Of a stretch of 64,000 nucleotides of DNA, positions 56,401 through 63,690 are shown piece by piece. The stretch comes from Isoetes taiwanensis. Lineage: Eukaryota > Streptophyta > Lycopodiopsida > Isoetales > Isoetaceae. The stretch is from assembly GCA_021234155.1 (NCBI GenBank), contig JAJEKV010000020.1, positions 5,258,563-5,322,562 of the forward strand, in the 5' to 3' direction. The first letter of the stretch is position 1. Each line of letters begins with the position of its first letter. A program made the position numbers and the translations under genes. The notes under the pieces are model-generated. The model saw only the letters and a list, made by a program, of their open reading frames with translations, had not been told where the DNA came from and did no database searches.

Positions 56401-59400
56401 TTTCCACAGAAATAGTGGGCAATTCTACTCTTCTTGTCTTTTTAAGTCTTCTCTTAGCTCCACACAGCTTTCTACTAGTGGGTGTCTCCATACAACATTG
56501 TACCGCAACATTCTGCAAACGTAAAAACAAGTATAAATTTCCAATTCCACATACATAGGAGCATAAATATTATTGATCTTAATGCATCATTTCCTATATT
56601 AATATAGCAACAAGACTCTCTAATTGCCCAAACCGTAATTGCACACCATACGATTAGACCATGCACCATAACTAACATGACCAATACCGCCGGCCAGCAC
56701 ACAACCACCAATCATTCACTAGCACTGTACAAAGACTAATAACCAAGGACAACCAGCAGTACTTATAGAAAACTTGACCTCCATAAGCCTTCACATTTCA
56801 TGGTGCTCTTAAGGTCATGTGTATCAGTACATTTCTTCTTACAACAATGGTCTTCAACTTAGATTCTTCAATATAGAATGTTTCACACACTTCTCTTCAT
56901 TTAGTACTTTCTTCCAAACATTTCTATGCCTTAATATGGCATCTTCTTTATCTAAATTTCCTTGTTGAGACTGTTGCAGAAGTCTTATGTGATAGTGGTT
57001 GCAATTTCGTTTTAACAAAATTTTGCCTTTCGAAACTGAAATAGATATTGTCTCTGTTGCATTGCTGAACTGATATTCTTATATTGTTATAACAAGGAGA
57101 AATATACAAATCCTTCAATGGCGATGTATCTACGGAACCCCATTTCTCATGTTTGAGGAAGCTAGAAGAATCCATGGAGGATGGTGTAGGGAGCTACATC
57201 GTAGTCTTGAAAGTTGGTATCACCATACCCGGATATATCTTGCTTCAAATTTTTATGTTTATCCACGGTTGGTGAAAATATTCTGAGGAATATCCCACAT
57301 AAAACCCCTAGGCTTTATTATAATGAAAATGATTAGTCTTATTATCTCCGGTCACTTTTTGTATTGTTTCTATGGTCTGCTAGGTGTTGTAGGGTTTTGA
57401 ACAATCAGGTTTAGAAATGGTAATCGTAACAACAGTTCACTGTCTCAATGTTTGTTACATGGACTTTCAAGATGATTCAATTCCAAAAACCTGACTTCCC
57501 ACTCCAACATTCCACCAACAGTCTAATCGCAATTGTATTGATTACACTAATATCTACTATCTTTCACAAAATCCTAAACCATTGTAAGCATCAACAAACA
57601 CCCTAAAGTGTATGCAAATCATGCCATCTATCCTATTCCACCCAATGCATTCCATTATTCCTACATGTTCCGCAGAGCATATTTAATGCTCGACTTTCTT
57701 AAATTGACCTAACATTTTAACAATTTGGGTTCCATTACAACTAAGAACACCATTACATTTAAGTCTCTTTATTCCAGCTACAAATACCATTATGTCTATC
57801 CAGTCTATTCGTCCACGATTAATGTCCGTACCTACAAATATCATTACGTTTATCCAGTCTATGCGTCCATGACTAATGTCTGGCATTGTCGGGCACACGT
57901 TTCTAGTATGTAAATAGAAAGTATTGATTCAATTCATAGCTACCCGGAATGGGAACGGGAACGGGAACGGGATATTCGAGTATGTTCAAGGGATCTTTTG
58001 AGTATATTCAAGGGATATTCCCTTTTCTACCAGGAACTAAAGTGGGAACTTATGGAACTCTGGACCCTCGGGAACGGAGTTGGGAACGAGAACGGAGTTG
58101 GGAACTTGGTTCCCGGTAGCTATGATTCAATTATGTGATTGTGATGCTAAATATACCTTTGATGCAATCTTATGACCTTAGATGTGAATATGGTATGGAC
58201 TGACATAAAGCTTGACGATACTGATGGGACAATATATGACAATATTGGTGATATTAGTAGCAACAATTATTATGGCATATACTATGGCCACACAACATTG
58301 ACAAAATTTGTGACACTAAAGGTGCAATTAAATTTGATGCTAATAACACCACCTATAATGTCACTAGTTGGCGCTGACACTAATACTGGTACTACATGTG
58401 CAACAACAAGCAACACTATAATTGCAGCTAATAATAGCACCTATAATGTCACCGGTGGTACTGACATTAATACTGATGCTATATGTGTAACAACTAGTGA
58501 TGCTACAACTGGTGCTAACAACAACATCTATAGCGTCATAGCAAAACTACTGACACTATGGGTGACACAATAAATGATTTTATTCATGACATAAATTGCG
58601 TCACCTATAGCGTCACCTTTGTATAAATGTCATTAATAATGTCATAGTGTATATTTGCCAATGTTGTAGTGACGTTTTGCTGACACTAATTGGCCCCTTC
58701 TCTTGTAGTGGGATGCCGTGACCTTGCGGGGTATAGGCATCTGGTTTTACGGACATGATTATAACGTAAAGGTCAGGAAACTGAGCTTGAGGCCGGTTGA
58801 ATTGCCCCCTTTAAGTGAACTTTGTAAGCCACAGACTAATGAGAACAATGTAATTGCAATGAAGAAATACATGGCTGACGAGGTGCAAGCGGGAATGTCT
58901 GAAAACGGAGGCGTGAGGATGAGTTTCAAAATCTTCACACCGTTTGAGGTATTTGCTAACATATTCCAGATGGCGCAGGAAGTTCGAAAAGCTCCGAAGA
59001 CATATACGTGCTTTCTCCCCCCTGCCGATTTTGTGGATGGCTTATTTTTGGTTCCGACCTGGGATGTTCGATTCCACGAATCATCCGGTCAACTAACAGA
59101 GGTCCGCGTAGTTAAGTCCTCCTTTAAGTTCAGATACTTTCTTCCAAAACAATATTTATACGTTAATTGTCAACTAGAACGAAGGAAACAGAAAAAGAGA
59201 GGCTGCACAACTTTTTGGGAGCCGTTTGAGGACCATAACAGACACTCCGATGCGGTGGATATTCGAGTATGGAGAGGGGAGGAAGTCATTTATACAGCCA
59301 CCATGGAAAGCGAATGGCCATTATCAGAGCTAAGAGTGCTAATGGAGACAGAGAAGATTGCTAACGACTTCCATTATTTCATTGATGGCATTAGGGTTGG

Positions 59401-59467
59401 TTACAGGCAAGAGGGAAATGTAAAGTTTAAAGAGTTCGCGATCAACAAGAAATTGTCTATCGCCTAG
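53411..59467 (+). CDS. unknown gene split by a CACTA element (exons 53411-53493 and 58709-59467)
   Basis: The right exon (58709-59467) is a long clean frame: LRGIGIWFYGHDYNVKVRK, MSFKIFTPFEVFANIFQMA, PTWDVRFHESSGQLTEVRV, WEPFEDHNRHSDAVDIRVW and FAINKKLSIA at the end. The left piece, after a GTGCAG acceptor, reads SDVVDVIPAESISSVLAS then ELSFSK. ELSFSK is followed by GTATGG, a fair splice donor just outside the transposon. The transposon's end CCCCTTCTCTTGTAG is a strong acceptor. Splicing there joins AAG to TGG GAT GCC GTG in frame, whereas simply deleting the element and one GGA leaves the two halves out of frame. I do not recognise the protein. The CACTA element therefore may be removed as an intron; RNA evidence is needed. 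Confidence 0.5.
54246..54590 (+). mobile_element. second CACTA end nested in the first
   Basis: CACTACAAGAGAATGATTGC followed by many GTCAGG/CTGACGA motifs, the same family as the end at 4255. The words ACAAGAGAATGATTG are repeated once directly. Its other end was not found, so it is truncated or rearranged. Confidence 0.75.
54591..55349. other. CACTA interior, unassigned ORFs
   Basis: The ORF at 54626-55048 has a Lys/Glu-rich tail (KDEREEMKKQDLGLKPAFIK) but no recognised domain. Confidence 0.35.
55350..55780. mobile_element. Mutator-type MITE with 9-bp target duplication
   Basis: The left end GGGCAAATTTTAAAAATGCC and the right end GGCATTTTTAAAATTTTCCC are inverted repeats extending about 200 bp inward with gaps (shared GCAAAATTGCGAAAATACC, AATCGGAGTT.C). 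The 9-bp duplication AAAAAAATG flanks it (55341-55349, 55781-55789). Long TIRs and a 9-bp duplication are the Mutator hallmarks. It has no coding capacity. Confidence 0.92.
55781..57889. other. CACTA interior, AT-rich
   Basis: No gene supported. The stretch from 57760 to 57889 has two copies of TACAAATA(C/T)CATTA(T/C)G and TTATCCAGTCTAT.CGTCCA, leading into the Helitron-like end. Confidence 0.4.
57887..57906 (+). mobile_element. Helitron 3' end inside the CACTA element
   Basis: TCTGGCATTGTCGGGCACACGTTTCTAG with T following (57880-57906): imperfect hairpin, GGGCACACGTTT spacer and CTAG, as at 48736. Confidence 0.65.
57945..58120. repeat. AACGGG-type short repeats
   Basis: (GGAACG)n around 57950-57970 and inverted or shifted versions around 58070-58110 (CGGAGTTGGGAACGAGAACG), with GTTCAAGGGAT/ATTCAAGGGAT between. 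Confidence 0.75.
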
Positions 59468-59679
59468 CGCTTTGAATCTCGGTTTTTTTATTTGTGTTTT
59501 TGTCCGATGTTTTTTTAGGGTTCCGTATTTTGTCCGATATTTTTTTAGGGTTCCGTACAATTATTTAAAAACGTTACCATCATATTTTACTTTAACTTCT
59601 GTTTTTTACTATTTATCTCATGCCAGTTGTCTATTTTTGTCAGTGTTCGTAGTATAAAGCGCCATTCGCTGAGAAGCCA
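59468..59679. other. intergenic spacer with a 34-bp direct repeat
   Basis: TTTTTGTCCGATGTTTTTTTAGGGTTCCGTA-like sequence appears twice in tandem (59497-59527 and 59529-59558). TATAAAG at 59653 is a candidate TATA box upstream of the next ATG. Confidence 0.6.
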
Positions 59680-60633
59680 TGGCAAGAACTAAGCAAACTG
59701 CAAGGATCCATCCAGGTGGTGTAAGGCCAGGTGATTACATTAGTCCGCCTCCTTCATCTCGAATCAAGAAGTCTCGATAGAGATTCTCCTCCTCCCACCA
59801 TGCCTAACGTAAGACCAAAACAAATCCATGATGACGACGGCGGGAGAAGCAGCCCCGAGTAAGTAGGGAGATGCACCGGTTCGGAGAGGCGGAGGATGAA
59901 AATGAGAGAGACCGTGAGCGTAATATGACGCCGGATTAATTATTGGGCAGCCGCCTCTTCGCCTCTTCCCCGCTCCTTCCGTGGAGGCCAGACCTTCAAA
60001 TCAAAGGAGGAGGCCCAACGCCGTAAGGGGAAGGCTACACCGTGAATGTGAGGAGACGGCCGGAAGAGTCGGGCCGAAAGCAACGCCTGCAAATTTGGGG
60101 TGAGGAGACGGCGGAAGAGTCGGCCGAAAGCAACGACCGCAAATTTGGGGTGAGGAGGCGGCCGGAAGAGTCGGCCGAGCAACAGCCTCCAAATTTGGGG
60201 TGGGTAAGGGTAGTGGCCGAAGCGTAAGACTAAGCCCGGCATTAAAGCGTTGCCATGAGATTAAGAAGCATCGAAGAAAACCGAGATGGTCATTCGCGTC
60301 TCCCATTTGCCGGGCTCGTGAAAGAGATTCGCAAGAGTGTGGTGCGATACATCATACCAGGTTCTGAGAATTCAAGCAAAGCGCCTTTAAATGCTCTTCA
60401 AATGGCTTCGAAGCGGTTGGTGTCGGTCTGTTCGAGGACTTCGCAGACTTTGCAGCAATACATGCCAAGCGGGATTTGTCATGCCCAAGGACATGCGCCT
60501 GCGTCTTACGCATAAGGGATCCCGAAAGTACTATGGTCAAAATTTTATGGCTGAATACAACAAGAAGAAAGACCCTTTAAAAAAGGCCGGTGAAGTGCCT
60601 TTGTGTTTTTTTCATATGTATAATATTCTTTAA
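59680..60633 (+). pseudogene. divergent histone H3-like gene, frameshifted
   Basis: The ATG at 59680 opens with MARTKQTAR, identical to the start of the H3 tail, but then leaves the H3 sequence (IHPGGVRPGDYISPPPSSR) and stops at 59781. After about 450 bp of Pro/Arg/Glu-rich sequence in shifting frames, the H3 fold can be followed: PGIKAL then HEIKKHRRKP (60237-60275, compare PGTVALREIRKYQK), SRLPFAGLVKEIRK (60292-60333, compare KLPFQRLVREI), GVGLFEDFADFAAIHAKR (60420-60474, compare LVGLFEDTNLCAIHAKR) and VMPKDMRLRL (60479-60508, compare MPKDIQLARRI). These pieces lie in different frames, so at least three frameshifts are needed. A short basic tail follows. The core is far more diverged than any ordinary plant H3 or H3.3, and divergence in the tail recalls CENH3 or non-plant H3s. 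Confidence 0.75.
60050..60205 (+). repeat. three tandem ~48-bp units inside the H3-like gene
   Basis: Units CGGAAGAGTCGG(G)CCGAAAG, GCAA..CGCAAATTTGGGGTGA recur at about 60060, 60108 and 60156. In one frame they encode RRRPEESAE..PPNLG-like repeats. Confidence 0.88.
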
Positions 60634-60725
60634 TGTAATGGCTTTATAAGCTTAATCTCTTAGTCCATTTCTTTCTTAGAAGCCTAGGTTCGCACTTTGT
60701 ATTTTTTTTTAATGCTATACGTGAG

Positions 60726-60792
60726 GATCACACGACGCGCAGCAAGCATTGTGCTTTTTTGTTGCACATATTAGTTTTCGCGTCGTGTGATC
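60726..60792. repeat. 67-bp hairpin, family GATCACACGACGCGAA, copy 2
   Basis: GATCACACGACGCG at the left, CGCGTCGTGTGATC at the right, with a weakly paired interior containing T6. Exactly the length of copy 1. It sits between the H3-like gene and the next ORF. Confidence 0.95.
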
Positions 60793-60820
60793 CAACCCTA
60801 ACCCTAACCCTAACCCTAAA
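60793..60820. repeat. interstitial telomere-like repeat
   Basis: Four copies of AACCCT directly follow the hairpin, ending CCCTAAA. The unit is six bases (TTAGGG on the other strand), not the usual seven-base plant TTTAGGG except at the edge. Telomere-like boxes also occur in promoters of translation-related plant genes, so this could equally be part of the next gene's promoter. Confidence 0.85.
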
Positions 60821-60919
60821 ATGTACGGACAAATCTCCCCACAACGGCTGTGTCCCCTTTCATAATCGACAACGGCTACTTGAGTTGGCGGCGGGGCCTT
60901 ACCGCTCCTAAACATCTTC

Positions 60920-61340
60920 TTGCTTTCGTCATTCCGCCGCCATGGATTGTTATGTGAAGTTCACGGAATGGTATGCATCGCCCACATGACAACGAGGAAG
61001 TTGGCGCCGACCGCGCGATTTATCCGTTTCTATTGCAAGGAGTTGGACATCATGGCAAACAAGAGCGAGCTTGGATGCTATCGCGAGGTTGCTTTAGCTT
61101 TCACCGGACCGCTTGGTCTCGGTAGACGCCCTTTCCTTTGTGATGTCCCCTGGCTCGTGGATTCCAAAACCAGCTCTAGAGGAGGCGGCTTCCCATTTGC
61201 AAACAGCGAAGATGTTTTTCAAGAATGCTGCACAACGGGCTCCTCCTGGCTGCGTCCTTGTACTTAAGAAGGTATCTTATTTCTCTTTGCCGTTTGCATT
61301 TGCTAGTTATTGCATTACGCCGCCAAACCCGAAGATATAC
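60920..61340 (+). pseudogene. unknown gene, frameshifted
   Basis: An ATG at 60941 lies in a near-ideal context (GCCGCCATGG) and starts MDCYVKFTEWYASPT, then stops. Other frames continue plausible coding: FIRFYCKELDIMANKSEL and GCYREVALAFTGPLG (61015-61110), then LEEAASHLQTAKMFFKNAAQ and RAPPGCVLVLKK (61170-61270), followed by GTATCTT, a possible donor. Two frameshifts are required. No family recognised. Confidence 0.4.
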
Positions 61341-61343
61341 TAA

Positions 61344-61598
61344 TTGGAAACAATGAAATCTTTAAGCCAAGGGGGTCAGTTATGTGTGATGATGATCGAC
61401 TATGACGTAGAAATGGAGATAGATCTACAAGAAGAAGAGCAAGAATGCAGGAGTTTTAGCTTCGACGCATTGGCCTTGGGTGAACCAGAGGAGGGAGATG
61501 ATTCTGAAGGTGATGAGGATGAGGATGAGGATGAGGATGAGGATGAGGATGAGGATGAGGATGAAAAGAAGTTGTCTGACATAACGCCAATTTGTTAA
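61344..61598 (+). CDS. small acidic protein with Asp/Glu tract
   Basis: The ORF starts METMKSLSQGGQLCVMMIDY, then EMEIDLQEEEQECRSFSF and ends in an (ED)n run followed by KKLSDITPIC. The tract is encoded by a perfect (GATGAG)n microsatellite (61517-61563). Acidic tails of this sort are common in histone-binding and nucleolar proteins, which is suggestive beside a histone H3 gene but not diagnostic. It could be an internal exon of a larger gene with 61631-62281. Confidence 0.45.
   Translation: METMKSLSQGGQLCVMMIDYDVEMEIDLQEEEQECRSFSFDALALGEPEEGDDSEGDEDEDEDEDEDEDEDEDEKKLSDITPIC
61517..61563 (+). repeat. (GATGAG)n microsatellite
   Basis: About eight uninterrupted GATGAG units; the source of the acidic tract above. 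Confidence 0.97.
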
Positions 61599-61630
61599 GT
61601 GATATACCTATTTGTTAAGAAGAATACCTA

Positions 61631-62281
61631 TTGCTAAGTGATATACTGAGGAACCCGTCTTTGTTACGAATGTGTGCTAGGGAAGACGAGCTTATCAGTA
61701 CCTTGGCCGAATGGGTAAACCTAGGCCTAGATTTTGAAGAGGATTTGGACAAAGAGATGTTTGAAGTGTCTTCTTATACCGGCAATGCTATAAAGCTTAA
61801 AGAAGCCTATGAGAGGCTGGAGTCTCGATTTGCTCAAGAGGAGGCGAATCTACCAACGGAAGAAGAATTCCAGCGTCTCCGTGCAAAGCTGCCAACAGGA
61901 TCTACAAGTTTGGCAGCCGGCCCTTCAGTCAATCGCGGCAGCATAAGGTTCAGTGAAGAAGATAAGCTTGAGGGTTCTTATTTATGGGAAGTAGATGATT
62001 TTTCTTGCCGACATGCACGCGGGGGACAGGAAAGATTGAAGGACTCTACATTGTTACGATATATCTCAAGATTTGTTAATGGGGAGATAATCGTCTTCAG
62101 CAGAACTTTCAGTCCAAAAGGTGCAGAGTTTGTCTATTACATCCGTGCATTATGCATGTTCGGGAACCATTCCCAATTGGCATCAAACACTGAAAGGGCG
62201 ATAGCAATTCGGCGGGATGTTGTGCTACAATATTTTGACGACCAAGCCGGTCTGCATGGCGAGCAATATGTTAAATTTTAG
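61631..62281 (+). CDS. unknown protein, 216 aa
   Basis: An intact frame starting MLSDILRNPSLLRMCAREDE, with helical segments (EAYERLESRFAQEEANLPTE) and a C-terminal part containing WEVDDFSCRHARGGQERLKD, FSRTFSPKGAEFVYYIRALC and YFDDQAGLHGEQYVKF. A second frame overlapping the end continues 39 further codons to 62399 (PKVGSRVDNMEVIALLDRSW), so the ancestral protein was probably longer and a frameshift lies near 62275. No signal peptide or membrane segment. I do not recognise the family. Poly(A)-like AATAAAAAT and a degenerate hairpin follow at 62470-62563. Confidence 0.5.
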   Translation: MLSDILRNPSLLRMCAREDELISTLAEWVNLGLDFEEDLDKEMFEVSSYTGNAIKLKEAYERLESRFAQEEANLPTEEEFQRLRAKLPTGSTSLAAGPSVNRGSIRFSEEDKLEGSYLWEVDDFSCRHARGGQERLKDSTLLRYISRFVNGEIIVFSRTFSPKGAEFVYYIRALCMFGNHSQLASNTERAIAIRRDVVLQYFDDQAGLHGEQYVKF

Positions 62282-62501
62282 CTGCCGGCTTGACTCACCC
62301 AAGGTTGGAAGTCGGGTCGATAACATGGAAGTCATTGCCTTGTTGGATCGGTCTTGGCGAGGGGGATTGAAAGAGCATGAAATTGACGACGAAGCTTGAA
62401 AAATTGGAAGTTATATATTTTCCAACTTGTATCGGTAAAATTATTTATGTATAGATTGTCCTTCCGAAATTACTAATAAAAATTATTTTATTTGTATTTA
62501 T

Positions 62502-62563
62502 TCACATCACGCGAAATACATCACCGATTTTTACGTCATATCTAGGTTTTTTGATCGTGTGAT
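62502..62563. repeat. degenerate hairpin of the GATCACACGACGCGAA family
   Basis: Left TCACATCACGCGAAA, right TTTGATCGTGTGAT: same arms with several substitutions, positioned just after AATAAAAAT. A further degenerate copy (TATGACGCGAG..CTCGTGTGACTCAAG) is at 62618-62650, upstream of the next promoter. Confidence 0.75.
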
Positions 62564-62670
62564 ATTTCTCTCAAGAAATGAAATATTATTGGAAAAAACA
62601 ATTAATTTATTTATTCCTCATATGACGCGAGAAGCAACTCGTGTGACTCAAGCTACTACGAAATCTATGT

Positions 62671-62678
62671 TATAAATA
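62671..62678 (+). promoter_or_regulatory. TATA box of coiled-coil gene 1
   Basis: TATAAATA preceded by ACTACGAAATCTATGT. It lies 96 bp upstream of the ATG at 62767, with a CT-rich leader (CCTTCCGCCTTC repeats). The same promoter is duplicated at 63592. Confidence 0.8.
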
Positions 62679-62766
62679 GAAGACCTATGTCCACTCTGAC
62701 CTCCGATCGCCTTCCGCCTTCTACTCATCTTCTACTTCCGGCTTCCGCCTTCCACCTTCTGCTCCG

Positions 62767-63162
62767 ATGGCATCATCATCTTCCTCTAGCAAGCGACCAC
62801 GCCAAGATAGCACTCCCCCCGTGAGCTGCGTGGACATCACCCTTGCGGTGGTGATGAAGAGATTCAAGGAGATCCATGATGAAAACAACCGCCTCGTCCG
62901 CCAGAATATGGAGGCGGTCGACGGATTAGCCTTCACGAGGGCTGGCGCACGAACGCGAGACATTGAGCTCGCGGAAACATTCGCCATGTACCAAGAGGCT
63001 TAACGAGCCGCAGTGGTCGAGGTTAGCTTGAAACCTCCTGATATTTCGCAGGCCTTAGAAGATATGGAGAAGAAGCTCCGAGCTGCGGAGGATGAGAACG
63101 CAGCCTTACGGCTTCAGCTGCAGGACCATGAAAATCAGCTAGAGGATCATGAAGATCCCTAG
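62767..63162 (+). pseudogene. coiled-coil protein, copy 1 (one in-frame stop)
   Basis: Begins MASSSSSSKRPRQDSTPP, then ADITLAVVMKR-type sequence (VDITLAVVMKRFKEIHDEN) and long heptad-rich helices. A TAA at 63001-63003 interrupts it. The same frame then resumes with SQALEDMEKKLRAAEDENAA, LRLQLQDHENQLEDHEDP and ends at 63160-63162. The KRPR near the N-terminus could be a nuclear signal, and the leucine/glutamate heptads predict a dimer. The copy in the next unit lacks this stop, so it is a recent lesion or a readthrough site. Family unknown. Confidence 0.65.
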
Positions 63163-63260
63163 CCGTTGTATCTATCTATTTTTTGCTTCAAAGAAAAGTT
63201 TTCTCTATTTTTTGCTTCTATCTATCCTCTTGTTCCAATGTATGTTCTGTTTTATTAAAA

Positions 63261-63326
63261 GATCACACGATGCGAAATGCCTTGCTTGCAATTACGTAGC
63301 AATCAATGGATTTCGCATCGTGTGAT
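63261..63326. repeat. 66-bp hairpin, family GATCACACGACGCGAA, copy 3
   Basis: GATCACACGATGCGAAA pairs with TTTCGCATCGTGTGATC. Both arms carry the same change (GACGCG to GATGCG), a compensatory pair that keeps the stem. It lies downstream of coiled-coil gene 1. Confidence 0.95.
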
Positions 63327-63505
63327 CTCTATGCCATTCTATTTTGCTTCAATGAGAAGTTCTATCTTTAGTTATGTATCAGTAAAATTACTTATGTATA
63401 GACTGTATCACCGAAATTATCAATAAAAATTATCACACGAGCTTTCGCGTCGTCTGACATTGCTCTGGAAGAAAGGATGCGAGAAAAAGTAACGGTCCTT
63501 TTTCC

Positions 63506-63568
63506 TCACACAACGCGAGAAGTAACGGTTCATTTTCCTGACCGACGGCATCCTTCGCGTCGTGTGAC
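63506..63568. repeat. 63-bp hairpin, family GATCACACGACGCGAA, copy 4
   Basis: TCACACAACGCGAG and CTTCGCGTCGTGTGA pair with one or two mismatches. It is immediately upstream of the promoter of coiled-coil gene 2. A collapsed relative (ATCACACGAGCTTTCGCGTC, GTCTGAC) lies at 63433-63460. Confidence 0.88.
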
Positions 63569-63591
63569 TCAAGCTACTACGAAATCTATGT

Positions 63592-63599
63592 TATAAATA
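63592..63599 (+). promoter_or_regulatory. TATA box of coiled-coil gene 2
   Basis: TATAAATA in the same 25-bp context as 62671 (AGCTACTACGAAATCTATGT upstream), 99 bp before the ATG at 63691. Confidence 0.8.
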
Positions 63600-63690
63600 G
63601 AATACCTTCTATCTTGCCTTCGACCTCCGATCCTCTTCCGCCTTCCGCCTTCTGCTCATCTTCTACTTTCGCCTTCCGCCTTCTGATCCG

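Larger units (their letters stand above)
53501..58710 (+). mobile_element. complete non-autonomous CACTA transposon (5.2 kb)
   Basis: Left end CACTATAAGAGGAGGGGTCA and ATTAGTGTCA; right end TGACACTAATTGGCCCCTTC and TCTTGTAGTG. The roughly 30-bp inverted repeats differ at about four positions. The 3-bp target duplication GGA is on both sides (53498-53500, 58711-58713). Both subterminal regions (53520-54110, 58170-58690) are crowded with short GTCAC/GTGAC and GATGACAC-type motifs. No transposase coding was found inside. It carries nested insertions at 54246, 55350 and 57890. Confidence 0.95.
62430..63370 (+). repeat. tandem duplication unit 1 of the coiled-coil gene locus
   Basis: 62430-62490 (GTATCGGTAAAATTATTTAT, ACTAATAAAAATTATTTT) and 62640-63160 are matched by 63378-63440 and 63568-64000. 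Each unit, about 940 bp, holds a poly(A)-like signal, hairpins, a TATA promoter and a coiled-coil gene. Unit 2 runs off the window. Confidence 0.88.

Noticed and set aside
61400-61582. Minus-strand ORF made almost only of serine
   Set aside because: It is the reverse reading of the (GATGAG)n microsatellite and not a gene.
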